This document shows, in pieces, positions 27,613 to 36,625 of a stretch of DNA of 64,000 bases. The translations under genes and the position numbers were made by a program. The stretch comes from Candidatus Schekmanbacteria bacterium (lineage in GTDB: Bacteria; CSSED10-310; JACPHN01). How positions within the stretch are numbered: position 1 is the first letter of the stretch; each line of letters starts with the position of its first letter. Location of the stretch: assembly GCA_016188575.1 (NCBI GenBank), contig JACPHN010000225.1, forward strand, positions 1 through 64,000, given 5' to 3'. The notes under the pieces are model-generated. The model did not search any database and had not been told where the DNA came from. It worked only from the letters and a program-made list of their open reading frames with translations.

Positions 27613-30600
27613 TTGCGAACGATCCAGCGCAGCGATAGGCTTGCTCGGCAAGGACAGACAAGCTGCCGCTGCCTGATCTCCCGAACGAGCAGACCAAAGT
27701 TGGTTGAGCTGATTGGTGAGGAGCTACCAGGGTCATTCGGCCCTTATCGCGTGGAGCATTTGCTCGGCCGCGGTGGCCAGGGTGCCGTGTTTCGCTGTAT
27801 CGACACGCGCACGGGTGAGGCTGTAGCTGTAAAGGCGCTCCTGCGCGCCGAGGGCGGCGCGATTCCCAATCTGCGGCGGGAAGTACGCGCGCTGCAGGAG
27901 CTCCACCATCCCGGCGTCGTGCGCGTCCTCGGATCGGGCGAACAGGCTGGCCTTCCCTGGTACGCCATGGAGATCGTCGACGGCGAGCCTCTCATGCAGC
28001 ATTGCCGGCGGCGCGGGCATGGTGGCGAGGGCGCGCACGAACAGCGTGCGGCGCTGACCGCGCTGCGCCGGGTGTGCGAGGTGCTCGCCTACCTTCACGG
28101 CGAAGGCGTGATTCACCGCGACTTGAAGCCGCAGAATATCCTGGTGACCGCAGCCGGTCGTCCGGTGCTCGTCGACTTCGGTCTGGCCGGCAGATTCAGT
28201 CACATCAAGGGGCGCGAGGAGCTGACCGCACGCGCCGCAGTCGGCGGCACGATAAGCTACATGTCGCCCGAGCAGATCGCGGGGCTGCCCACAGATGCGC
28301 GCACTGACCTGTACGCAGTTGGCTGCCTGCTCTTCGAGATTCTCGCCGGCAGGCCGCCGTTTGTCGCCGACACACCGTACGCTCTCTTGATGGCGCATTA
28401 CAAAGAACCTGCGCCGGCGCCGTCGTGTTTTGCCCCCGGGCTCGACGGTCGCCTCGACGCGCTCGCCCTCGGGTTGCTCAAGAAGCTACCACGGGAACGC
28501 ATCGGCTATGCGGGCACCGTGGCCTCGATATTGGCGGAAGTCGGGGCTCGCGATGGAATGTTCGTAGATGCGCCGGCGCCTCGCCCCTACCTCTACCGGC
28601 CAGACCTTTCCGGTCGCGGTCAGGCGCTGGAAATAATCCGCTCCGCCGTCGGCCGGCTAGCGGGCGGCGCGGGCGGCGTCATTTTCCTGATCGGGGAAAG
28701 CGGCATTGGCAAGACGCGCTGCGCGATCGAGGCAGTGCGGATTGCCGATGAGCTCGAGCTGGCGGTGCTCACCGGCGAGTGCGAGGAAGGCGGGAGAACA
28801 GCGTTGGCCGCGTTTCGCCGGCCGTTGCTGCAGCTTGGCGATCACTGCCTGGCACAGGGCAAAGAGGCGACGCACGCGGTGTTCGCCGCGCGCGGCCGGG
28901 TGCTCGGCGCCTTTCAACCCGCCATCGCAGCTCTCCCCGGTATCGCCGAGCTGCCGCCTCCTCCCGAGCTTCCCGGGCTGGCGGCGGTGCTGCGCGTCCA
29001 GCAGTTCGTCGTCGAGACCCTGCGCGCGCACGCCGCGACCACACCGCTGCTGCTCGTGGTGGACGACCTGCATTGGGCCGAGGAGCTGAGCGTGGCTGTC
29101 CTTGAGCATCTAATTGATGTGATCAGCTCCGAAAGCCTGCCCATTCTCTTGCTCGCGTCAGTCCGGCAGGAGGCCATGACGGGCGCGCTGCAGCGCCTGA
29201 TCGAACAGTCGGGAGGGACGACGGTGGCGCTCGGCCGATTGTCGCCGCCTTTCGTGGCCACGATGGTTGGGGACATGCTGGCTCTGGATCCGCCACCGGA
29301 GAATCTCAGCGCTCACATCGCTGAGCAGACCGAAGGAAATCCCTTTTTTGTGGCCGAGTATTTGCGCGGGGCAGTGGACCACGGCTTGCTGTGGCGCGAC
29401 GAGTGGGGCCGCTGGCGGGTAGAAGACGCCGTCCTCGTTCCCGGGGACGCGTCGCCGTATTCCCCGTTGCCTCTCCCGAAGGCCATTCGCGAGCTTGTTC
29501 GAAAACGGCTCGCGGCGCTATCAGCGCCCGCCAGAAGCCTGCTCCAGGTGGCCGCGGCAGTCGGCCCTGTCGTCGATGAGGAGCTCCTGCAGGTAATCGT
29601 CGCGAAGGGCGCCGGACCGTGCCGTGAGACACTTGCGCGTGTCGACGTGGGCGGCCTGCTGCGCGAGCTCACGTGGAGGCAGATGCTCGAGGCCAGTGAA
29701 GAAGGCGAGCTGCGATTTTCTCACGCCCGGCTGGTCGAAGCGGCGTATGACGAAATCGAGGGTGCGGCTCGCACTGAGCTCCACGGCGTGATCGCCGACG
29801 CCCTCGGCGAGCTCCCTCGCGAAGGCTCCCCACCGCTGGCCGCCATGGCCCACCACTATGAGCTCGCAGGACGCGCCGCGGAAGCCCGACGCGACTACGA
29901 GCTCGCCGCGACCTCCCCCGGTGCCCGCCAGGCTCCGCACGAAGCGGTGGAGTTTCTGCGGCGGGCCGCGGATCTCTGGGGACAAGAAAGCTCGGAGGCC
30001 GCGCGCCGAAAACGCGCCGAGCTTCTGATCCTGGCGGCGCATGGCGCGGGCAAGCTCGGACGCATGGGCGAGGCGGCGCAAGTGCTCCTTGACGCCGAGC
30101 GTGACGCGCTTCTGGGCAAGGACGATGAGCGCGCGCTCCACGCCCTGGCGATGCGCGTCGGCATCCTCACGTATCTCGGCGACCCGCGCGCGGCCGCAGA
30201 AGCCGCCCGCGCCGTGGCCGTACCTACCGCGAGCGGCACGTCCAAAGCTGCCGGCTATCTGACGAATAACGTCGGATTATTGCACTTCACCCGCGGCGAA
30301 GTCGCCTCCGCGAAGGCCCATCTGCTCCGCGCCCTCGAGATCCGCCGAAAGGTTGCCGACAAGGCCGGAGCCGCGGGGTCGCTGGCAAACCTCGGCATGC
30401 TGGCCCAATGCCAGGGAAAATCTGAGGAAGCCGCGCACCGCTTCCGCGCCGCCATCGAGATCTACCGAGAGCTCGACCTCCGGCTCGACCTGGGCCACGT
30501 GATCGCCAACCTGGCGCACATATACGCCAGCCGATCCGCCTCCCACCAGGCACTCCCTCTGGTCACCGAAGCGTTGCAGATTGCGCGCGATACTTTTGAC

Positions 30601-31506
30601 GTGCCGGGGGAAATTGTGGCGCTGCTCAACCTTTGCAACATCCAGAGCGCCCTTGGAGACCTGAGCTCCGCGCTAGAAACGGCGCAGAAGTGCCTGGAGG
30701 TGTCGAAGCGGAGCGCAAGCTGGGCAATGATCACGGAGGCTGAGCTCGAGCTCGGCATCATCAATCACATCCGGTGGTTGCCGCGCGAGGCGCTCGGCCA
30801 CTTTTGCGCCGCGGAGGCGGCAGCGGCGAGCGCTCGGAATCCACCGCTGCAAGCCTCCGTGGCCGCGTATTTCGCCAGGTTTTTGTGGGACCTCGGCGAC
30901 GCGCAGGCGGCAATCGCCATGTGGCGACAGGCTCAACAGACGTATGCGACGACCGGAACCAGCGACCGCGGCCGCACCATTACCGCATACGGTCTCTGGC
31001 GCGCGGCGCGAGACGCCGGGGCTCCGGGCGGCGACGTGGCGGCCGCGGCGAGTTTCCTGCAAGCGACCGCTGGCGAGAATACGGGTTGGGCCACAATCGC
31101 GCAGTTGGCGGCGGGGTCTGATGGCGGTCCGTCATCCGAGCTCGGGGTGCCGCTGGAGGCGATCGACGGCTGGGACCTTTCCGAGACCGTGCCGCTGGCG
31201 TGGTTCCTCCTGGCCGAGAACGGCGCCGCCGGCGCGCCGGACGAGGCGCTGTCCGCAGCTCGCAACGCCCTCAAGGTGTGCTCTACCGCGGGCGTGCGCG
31301 TCCTGCTGCCGGCGGTGTACCGCCTCATGGACCGCATCCTGGGCCGGCTCGGCGCCAGCAAGCGGCAGCAAACTCTGCGCGAGCGCGCCGCACGCGAGGC
31401 CGGCCACTGGCTGGCGTCATGTCCCGCGGAGCACCGCGACCATCTCGCCGCGCGGCCGGACCTGGCGTGGGCGATTGCGCTCGAGCTGCGGCAGCCGCAC
31501 CCCTGA
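27613..31506 (+). CDS. Ser/Thr kinase / AAA ATPase / TPR sensor
   Basis: 1297 residues, same plan as the gene at 13713-17372. The kinase domain is at about 44-310 (LLGRGGQGAVFR, K74, HRDLKPQN with D170, DFG at 188-190, SPEQ at 218-221). An AAA_16 ATPase follows (Walker A GESGIGKT at 361-368, LLLVVDDLHWAEE Walker B), then TPRs (LANLGMLAQCQG, LANLAHIYA and others) to about 1150 and a helical tail. The first 30 residues look non-coding and the true start may be the TTG at about 27700 (LVELIGEEL). It is soluble; such proteins couple an ATPase/TPR sensor to protein phosphorylation. It ends about 30 bases before a separate promoter serving the next kinase gene. Confidence 0.9.
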   Translation: MRTIQRSDRLARQGQTSCRCLISRTSRPKLVELIGEELPGSFGPYRVEHLLGRGGQGAVFRCIDTRTGEAVAVKALLRAEGGAIPNLRREVRALQELHHPGVVRVLGSGEQAGLPWYAMEIVDGEPLMQHCRRRGHGGEGAHEQRAALTALRRVCEVLAYLHGEGVIHRDLKPQNILVTAAGRPVLVDFGLAGRFSHIKGREELTARAAVGGTISYMSPEQIAGLPTDARTDLYAVGCLLFEILAGRPPFVADTPYALLMAHYKEPAPAPSCFAPGLDGRLDALALGLLKKLPRERIGYAGTVASILAEVGARDGMFVDAPAPRPYLYRPDLSGRGQALEIIRSAVGRLAGGAGGVIFLIGESGIGKTRCAIEAVRIADELELAVLTGECEEGGRTALAAFRRPLLQLGDHCLAQGKEATHAVFAARGRVLGAFQPAIAALPGIAELPPPPELPGLAAVLRVQQFVVETLRAHAATTPLLLVVDDLHWAEELSVAVLEHLIDVISSESLPILLLASVRQEAMTGALQRLIEQSGGTTVALGRLSPPFVATMVGDMLALDPPPENLSAHIAEQTEGNPFFVAEYLRGAVDHGLLWRDEWGRWRVEDAVLVPGDASPYSPLPLPKAIRELVRKRLAALSAPARSLLQVAAAVGPVVDEELLQVIVAKGAGPCRETLARVDVGGLLRELTWRQMLEASEEGELRFSHARLVEAAYDEIEGAARTELHGVIADALGELPREGSPPLAAMAHHYELAGRAAEARRDYELAATSPGARQAPHEAVEFLRRAADLWGQESSEAARRKRAELLILAAHGAGKLGRMGEAAQVLLDAERDALLGKDDERALHALAMRVGILTYLGDPRAAAEAARAVAVPTASGTSKAAGYLTNNVGLLHFTRGEVASAKAHLLRALEIRRKVADKAGAAGSLANLGMLAQCQGKSEEAAHRFRAAIEIYRELDLRLDLGHVIANLAHIYASRSASHQALPLVTEALQIARDTFDVPGEIVALLNLCNIQSALGDLSSALETAQKCLEVSKRSASWAMITEAELELGIINHIRWLPREALGHFCAAEAAAASARNPPLQASVAAYFARFLWDLGDAQAAIAMWRQAQQTYATTGTSDRGRTITAYGLWRAARDAGAPGGDVAAAASFLQATAGENTGWATIAQLAAGSDGGPSSELGVPLEAIDGWDLSETVPLAWFLLAENGAAGAPDEALSAARNALKVCSTAGVRVLLPAVYRLMDRILGRLGASKRQQTLRERAAREAGHWLASCPAEHRDHLAARPDLAWAIALELRQPHP

Positions 31507-31539
31507 CCAGTAACGCACGATACGCATCGACTCGTGAAA

Positions 31540-31568
31540 TTGCAGAGTGCTTGTCGGCCAAGTATACT
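31540..31568 (+). promoter_or_regulatory. Sigma-70-like promoter of the PEGA kinase gene
   Basis: TTGCAG (31540-31545), 17-base spacer, TATACT (31563-31568). The expected start is near 31575, 27 bases before the ATG at 31602. Good match and good position. Confidence 0.65.
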
Positions 31569-31601
31569 TTGCCAGGAACAGGGGAGAATCTCGTGTAGAT
31601 C

Positions 31602-34028
31602 ATGGCCGAGCATCTGACGATCATGAGTTGCCCGCGCTGCGGTGCGGCGACGCGGCGGGATACGAACTTCTGCCAGACATGCGGCAACGACCTTCGCGGG
31701 ACCGGCGCCGGGACGATCGAGGGACAGACTGGGCCGGCAAGCTCTCCTGCAAGCCCATCCTTGTTCTTTCCCGGCGACCGCGACGTTCTGGTTACGGCAC
31801 TCAGGCAAACTCTCGGCGAGCGATATCGCTACGAGGGCGAGGTCGGGAAGGGCGGCTTTGCCTATGTGTATCGCTTCTTTGACACGGCGCTCGACCGCGA
31901 CACGGCCGTCAAGCTCTTGCGGCCTGACCTCGGGGACGGAACGGAAGTCGTTGACCGCTTCATCCGCGAAGCCAAGACGGCAGCCCGCCTGAATCACCCC
32001 AACATCGTCAGCATTCACGATATCGGCGAATCGTCCCGGCTCAACTACTTTGTCATGGAGTTCGTGGACGGCCAGACCCTGACGCGATACCTCAGGCAGA
32101 ACGGCAAGATGTCGCTGAAGAGCTCCGTGCGCATCGGGCGAGATGTGCTCTCCGCCATCGCCTACGCGCATCGGATGGGGGTCGTGCATCGCGATCTGAA
32201 GCCCGACAACATCATGCTGCGCGAGACGGGAAAACCGGTCGTCATGGACTTCGGCATCGCCATGGCGCAGGGACTTTCGCGAATCACGACGGAAGGATCC
32301 TACGTGGGCACGGCGCCATATATGAGCCCGGAACAGGGCAAAGGCGATCAGGTGGATGCCAGGTCAGACATCTACTCGATGGGCGTGGTGCTTTACGAAA
32401 TGCTCTGTGGGACCCTGCCGTTTCATGGCGAGAACCCCACGGCGATCATCTTTCAGCATGTTTTCAAGGCACCTCCGCGGCTGCGCGAGCACGATTCGGC
32501 CATTCCGGAGGGAATCGAAGAAGTCGTCCTCAGAGCGCTTGCCAAGAAGCCGGAGGAGCGGTACCAAACGGGCGACGACATGGCGCGAGACCTCGTCGTC
32601 GCGCTCCGCGACGTGCGGACGGGAACGGGGCCGGCTTTCCGGGACCGAGAGACATCGGCGCCGGCGCGCCCTTCGGAGGAGGGGAGAACGCTCTCGCGGG
32701 AAGAGCTCGAAGCGTACCGCCCCGACTCGACCGGGGGTGGACCTGCTGTGGCGCAGCGGCCGCAAGTCGCCATGGCCGGGGTCCCCGAGGCAGCCCCGGC
32801 GGAGACGAGCCAGGCGGCCGCACCGCACTTCCCGCCGCGTGGCACGGCGCAGACGGAGCCGCTGCTGCAGAGAGCGCCCGCGCCGAGCGCTACGGCAGTG
32901 ATCGTGGCGGCCGCGGCGGCCGGCGCGGTCCTCGTCGCGCTCGTTCTGCTACTTGTCCTGTGGCCGCGGCTGCCGTGGAGCTCGGAAGGAAGCCCGACGC
33001 CGGCGTCCGGAACAGAAGTGACGGCCGGCGCCAGCCCCGCCCCCCCCCCCGTGCCCGACGCCCTCGCGCTCGGCGCGCTTGTGGTGACCGCGTCGCCGTG
33101 GGCAGACGTCGAAGTCGACGGCAGAATCATCGGTCGCGCCGAGCCCACGTTGCGGCACAGCCTGTCGCCTGGAACCTATCGCGTGACGCTCCGTCATACC
33201 GAGCTCGGCAGCGAAACGCGAGAAATCGCGGTTCAGTCCGGCATCGATCTCAGATTCGAGCACGTCTTCGACAAGACGGCGCCGTTGCGCATAACGGTGC
33301 AGCCTGCTGCGGATCTCGTGCTCGACGATCAAGTCCTGGCCGCGAACGTGACGGAGTACATCGCCACTCGCGTCGCGCCGGGGCGGCACACCGTTACCGC
33401 GGACGCTTCCGGGTTTGTCAAGGAGACCAAAGTCGTGGAGATCGTCCCTGGCGTGGCCGCAGACCTCCGGTTCAGCCTGCAGCTCGAGAAGAAAGGCGTC
33501 CCGGCTCCGACCCGCTCGGCACCCAGCCCGACCGCCATGCGCGCGCCGCCCTCAGTCCCGACGCCAGCCCCGGCCGCCGCCGCCACCACCGGTACGCTCA
33601 AGGTCAACGTGCAGCCCTGGGCTGAAGTCTGGATAGATGGCGCCAACGCCGGGGTTACTCCGAAGCCGAGCGGCTTCAGCGTCGCGGCCGGCAATCATCG
33701 GGTGCGTTTGCGGAACCCGCCCCTGAACGCCCAGTGGGACACGAGAGTCGACATCAAGCCAGGGAAGACCGTCGAGTTATCCTTCAATTTCCTGCTCGGC
33801 CGTCTCGCCATCAGGGCCACTCCGGCGGCGACGCTCGTCGTTACCGACCTCAGACCCGGGACAAACCGCGGCAAAGCCACCGATCACGGCCTCGTCGAAC
33901 AAAAAACGCTGGAGCTTCCCATCGGCCGGTACGAGATCGCGCTCACCACACCCCACGGGAAATCGTGGAAAGGTGAGGTCGAAGTCCTGTCCGCGCGCAC
34001 CGTCGAGCTGCCTCGAATTCTGGAATGA
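31602..34028 (+). CDS. Zinc-ribbon Ser/Thr kinase with TM helix and PEGA repeats
   Basis: 808 residues. Residues 10-27 form a zinc ribbon (C10, C13, C24, C27). A complete Hanks kinase domain follows at about 75-345: VGKGGFAYVY loop, K104, HRDLKPDN with D198, DFG at 216-218, SPEQGKGDQ. Then come a Pro/Ala-rich linker, one membrane helix at about 428-452 (AVIVAAAAAGAVLVALVLLL) and four extracytoplasmic PEGA-type units (about 490-560, 560-640, 665-730, 730-808; each with a 'V-x-P-x-A-x-V-x-D' start and a PG-x-Y/H turn). This is a transmembrane receptor kinase that could read the wall or periplasm. A C11 tract lies in the linker just after the membrane helix (33040-33050). The next two genes are exported and probably share its operon. 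An alternative start at 31623 (MSCPRCG) is possible. Confidence 0.92.
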   Translation: MAEHLTIMSCPRCGAATRRDTNFCQTCGNDLRGTGAGTIEGQTGPASSPASPSLFFPGDRDVLVTALRQTLGERYRYEGEVGKGGFAYVYRFFDTALDRDTAVKLLRPDLGDGTEVVDRFIREAKTAARLNHPNIVSIHDIGESSRLNYFVMEFVDGQTLTRYLRQNGKMSLKSSVRIGRDVLSAIAYAHRMGVVHRDLKPDNIMLRETGKPVVMDFGIAMAQGLSRITTEGSYVGTAPYMSPEQGKGDQVDARSDIYSMGVVLYEMLCGTLPFHGENPTAIIFQHVFKAPPRLREHDSAIPEGIEEVVLRALAKKPEERYQTGDDMARDLVVALRDVRTGTGPAFRDRETSAPARPSEEGRTLSREELEAYRPDSTGGGPAVAQRPQVAMAGVPEAAPAETSQAAAPHFPPRGTAQTEPLLQRAPAPSATAVIVAAAAAGAVLVALVLLLVLWPRLPWSSEGSPTPASGTEVTAGASPAPPPVPDALALGALVVTASPWADVEVDGRIIGRAEPTLRHSLSPGTYRVTLRHTELGSETREIAVQSGIDLRFEHVFDKTAPLRITVQPAADLVLDDQVLAANVTEYIATRVAPGRHTVTADASGFVKETKVVEIVPGVAADLRFSLQLEKKGVPAPTRSAPSPTAMRAPPSVPTPAPAAAATTGTLKVNVQPWAEVWIDGANAGVTPKPSGFSVAAGNHRVRLRNPPLNAQWDTRVDIKPGKTVELSFNFLLGRLAIRATPAATLVVTDLRPGTNRGKATDHGLVEQKTLELPIGRYEIALTTPHGKSWKGEVEVLSARTVELPRILE

Positions 34029-34074
34029 ATCGTCGTACCGTGAATGAACCCATCCCATCCTGAGGAGAAGCACA

Positions 34075-34650
34075 ATGGCGTCCCCGTTGGGGAAAAGGCA
34101 TCCTGTTCTTCGACTGTTTCGCACTACTCCAGCAGTTGTTCTCTTGCTAGTCGCCGTCTCCGCGTGTGCGGGTACTTCAAAGGCTCGCTACGAGGATCCC
34201 ACAAAGGCAGCGGCATCGAGCGCCAAACCAGGGAAGAAGCAGCCCATTTTCCCCATGACCCTTTCAGCCAAGCTCACATGTAAGGATGTCGTGGAGCGCG
34301 ACACAGTCGTCGAACCGCTTGAGGAAACAAATACCTTCAAATCCTCGGATCGGCAGGTAGTCGCCTTCGTTGCATTCGACCACATTGTCAAGACCGACAA
34401 GGTAAAGGTAAAGCAAGCAAAGTCCTTGCGCTGGAAATGGTATGCCCCCAGCGGGGAGCTGTACGCGGAAAGCAAGAGTATGGATATCGCCGCGAAGGGC
34501 CCATACCACCTGCGGCTCACGGCCTACCATGCCATCAATGTCGCGGGCGAAAAGGCCTCGACATTGCCTGGAGAATGGCATGTCATCGTCGAAGTGGACG
34601 ACACACCTGCGGTCAACGTTCCATTCAAGATTGAGCGGACTTTCTCGTGA
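34075..34650 (+). CDS. Lipoprotein, unknown function
   Basis: 191 residues with TGAGGAG 9 bases before the ATG. The signal peptide of about 30 residues ends in VSAC (C31, lipobox). The mature part is a small beta-rich domain (SLRWKWYAPSGELYAES, LRLTAYHAINVAGEK, PGEWHVIVEVDD), reminiscent of exported Ig-like accessory domains. No catalytic motif is visible. It follows the PEGA kinase by 46 bases and overlaps or abuts the next gene, so the three genes are likely one unit. Inner- or outer-membrane anchoring is not resolved. Confidence 0.8.
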   Translation: MASPLGKRHPVLRLFRTTPAVVLLLVAVSACAGTSKARYEDPTKAAASSAKPGKKQPIFPMTLSAKLTCKDVVERDTVVEPLEETNTFKSSDRQVVAFVAFDHIVKTDKVKVKQAKSLRWKWYAPSGELYAESKSMDIAAKGPYHLRLTAYHAINVAGEKASTLPGEWHVIVEVDDTPAVNVPFKIERTFS

Positions 34651-34682
34651 CAGTGTCCCGTCGGCAGCGCAGGAGCAACGTA

Positions 34683-35660
34683 ATGAGCCTGGTAACCTTG
34701 GACAAGCCAACATTCAAGCGCGTGACGCTGGTCACATTACTGGCGACGACGCTCTCCACTTCCGGCCTTGACCTGCCGCTCGTCTGTCTGGCCGCGAGGG
34801 CCGCAGCGCAGGAGGCGGCAACGCAGGAGGCGGCCGCACCGGAAGTGGCCGCACCGGAAGCGGCCCTGCTCGAGGAAGCGAAAACCGCCTTTAGCGGCGG
34901 CGCGTATGCAGCGTCTCTGGAGCTCTTGCGGCAGGTCTTGGAGCATGCCGAGGACGCGGCAACCCGTACGGACGCTCACTTTTACGCAGGATGCAACTTC
35001 CTGCTTCTGGGGGACGGCGCCCGGGCGCAAAAGGAGTTTCAGGAAGTACTGGACCTGGCGCCAGAATACGTCGTCGATCCCGTACTGTTCCCCCCGAGCA
35101 TAGTCGAAGCGTTTCAGCAGGCCCAGCAGGCGGGACCGACCGAGGAAACGATCACGGTGATTACGTACCGGGACCCCGTGAGCCGGCTGACGCCGTCCGA
35201 CAAGCTGCCGGAGTTGCTGGCGGGCTTGCCCTGGTACAAACGTTGGTGGGTGTGGGCAGTCGCTGGTGTGGTGGTAGCGGGTGGCGTTTACGCTGCGTCG
35301 AGCGGTGGTGACGGCGGCACCAAGGCAGCGCCGCTGACCGCGAAAACTGACTTGCTGACGGAACAGCCCCCGGGTTTCTTCTGCTTCGGGGAGCAGATCG
35401 AGGTCGGCCTCACCGTTTCCGGCGGAAAGCCCCCGTATACGATCGATTGGGTCGAGATTTTCGACCCCGGCCCGTCGCAACGCGAGACGGTCGTCTCCAC
35501 CCTCACCAACCAGGTGGAGGGGCAACATACGTACATGTTTCAACCGACGAATCAGGGCGGCTCCGGACTACGACTCTTCGACCTTCAGGGGCGAGTTGCC
35601 GACCAGGACGGAACGTCTGCCTCGGACCAGGAGCGCGTCACGGTCGCAACTTGCCAGTAG
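34683..35660 (+). CDS. Exported TPR-like protein with a membrane helix
   Basis: 325 residues from MSLVTLDKPT, chosen because AGGAG stands 7 bases upstream; a GTG at 34647 overlapping the lipoprotein stop is the alternative. The N-terminal hydrophobic segment (about 10-45) looks like a signal sequence or anchor. Residues about 60-150 are two TPR-like hairpins (LLEEAKTAFSGGAYAASLELL; YAGCNFLLLGDGARAQKEF). A second membrane helix is at about 193-213 (WWVWAVAGVVVAGGVYAASS). The rest is an Ig-like domain (VGLTVSGGKPPYTIDWVEIFD). It is likely a partner of the PEGA kinase and the lipoprotein. I do not recognise a named family. Confidence 0.72.
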   Translation: MSLVTLDKPTFKRVTLVTLLATTLSTSGLDLPLVCLAARAAAQEAATQEAAAPEVAAPEAALLEEAKTAFSGGAYAASLELLRQVLEHAEDAATRTDAHFYAGCNFLLLGDGARAQKEFQEVLDLAPEYVVDPVLFPPSIVEAFQQAQQAGPTEETITVITYRDPVSRLTPSDKLPELLAGLPWYKRWWVWAVAGVVVAGGVYAASSGGDGGTKAAPLTAKTDLLTEQPPGFFCFGEQIEVGLTVSGGKPPYTIDWVEIFDPGPSQRETVVSTLTNQVEGQHTYMFQPTNQGGSGLRLFDLQGRVADQDGTSASDQERVTVATCQ

Positions 35661-35720
35661 GTACGTGGATCCACCGTCACCGTCGGTTCGACGTCGGCGG
35701 CACAGCACCCCTTCCGCCCC

Positions 35721-35782
35721 TCCCCCGCTTGCGGGGGAGGTGAGGCTGGGGGTTTCCGTGATGGCTGCCCACGCAGCTTGGA
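35721..35782 (+). repeat. Dispersed intergenic repeat, copy 3
   Basis: TCCCCCGCTTGCGGGGGAGG followed by TGAGGCTGGGGGTTTCCGTGATGG. It has the same core and orientation as the copies at 1510 and 21256. Its first part is itself a perfect inverted repeat (CCCCCGC-tt-GCGGGGG). Confidence 0.72.
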
Positions 35783-35863
35783 GTCGAACCGGCGGCAGAT
35801 TGAGGTCCATCTGGACTGGGGCGGCTTCGTCGAGAGGACATGCCGCCACCGCTGTCGGGAAGG

Positions 35864-36034
35864 CTAGGACCCGTAACGAGATAACTGTGTCAAGCGCCGA
35901 GGCCGAGCGAGAAGGCCGCTGGCGAGGAACGACGACGAAGCGTATCAAAGGAGCGATACGGTGAGGAGGAAAGACGAAGCCGGCGGCCTTCGCAGCCGGC
36001 CGAATGCAACAGTTATTTCGTTACGGGTTCCTAG
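35864..36034. mobile_element. MITE-like element, 171 bp, with 25-bp terminal inverted repeats
   Basis: The left end (35864-35888, beginning CTAGGACCCGTAACGAG) and right end (36009-36034, ending CGTTACGGGTTCCTAG) are inverted copies with one mismatch and one extra base. CTAG at both tips could be a target-site duplication. The interior has no ORF but two hairpins (CGTATC/GATACG at about 35941-35960; GCCGGC near 35978 and 35996). The right tip supplies the TAG stop of the metalloregulator gene. No transposase is in the window, so it would be non-autonomous. Confidence 0.68.
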
Positions 36035-36582
36035 TTGTGCGCTCCCGGAGTGTCGTGCAGGAAACACTCGCCCTTGCACAGATCACATGGGACCGTGCAC
36101 TCGCACGGAAACTCTTCCCGGGTCTTCAATGCCAGCCGAAAGCAGACGGCCGCGATGTGGTCGGACCGCATGAAATGAATCAGCCGCACGAGCGCGCATC
36201 CGCTCCGTTCGCTCAGCAGATGCTCGACCTTGCAGGCATCGGTCTCGGCAGTGTCCTCGGGGACGCCCAGGATGTCGGACAGGAGCACCTTGATGACGTC
36301 GCGCTTGGTGGCCACGCGATTCGCGACGTCGACACCCATCGCCGTCAAGTGGATGCGGTTGACTCCGTCGATATCCAGAAATCCGCTGTCCTTGAGGACT
36401 TTGAGCTGCGAGGAGACGGCAGCGCGGCTGACGCCGAGCCGCCGCGACACGTCCACGGCGCGAGGTGCCTTTCCGCGCTCGGCGAGCGTGTGGATCGCGA
36501 GCAGGTAGTGGGCACCGGAATGGGTAATTTCGTTATCGTCGAAGGCACGCCAGACGTCGGCGTAGCCTTGGTCCTGGTGCAT
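36031..36582 (-). CDS. DtxR-family metal-dependent repressor with Cys-rich tail
   Basis: 183 residues from MHQDQGYADV. The longer start at 36627 lies inside the predicted -10 box and so is unlikely to be transcribed. A winged HTH is at about 25-90 (AVDVSRRLGVSRAAVSSQLKVL, with the wing and IHLTAMGVDVA). The metal-binding and dimerisation domain carries the family's C-xx-E-H (C117, E120, H121 in DACKVEHLLS). Such proteins repress iron or manganese genes when metal-loaded. Unusually, the end has five cysteines in 14 residues (C160, C162, C166, C169, C173), which could hold another metal or an Fe-S cluster. There is no SH3-like third domain. The stop codon lies in the tip of the MITE-like element. 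Confidence 0.87.
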   Translation of the reverse strand: MHQDQGYADVWRAFDDNEITHSGAHYLLAIHTLAERGKAPRAVDVSRRLGVSRAAVSSQLKVLKDSGFLDIDGVNRIHLTAMGVDVANRVATKRDVIKVLLSDILGVPEDTAETDACKVEHLLSERSGCALVRLIHFMRSDHIAAVCFRLALKTREEFPCECTVPCDLCKGECFLHDTPGAHN

Positions 36583-36625
36583 GGGCGAGCGCTCAGAAAC
36601 GGTTTGGTGGGACACAGTCGCATTC

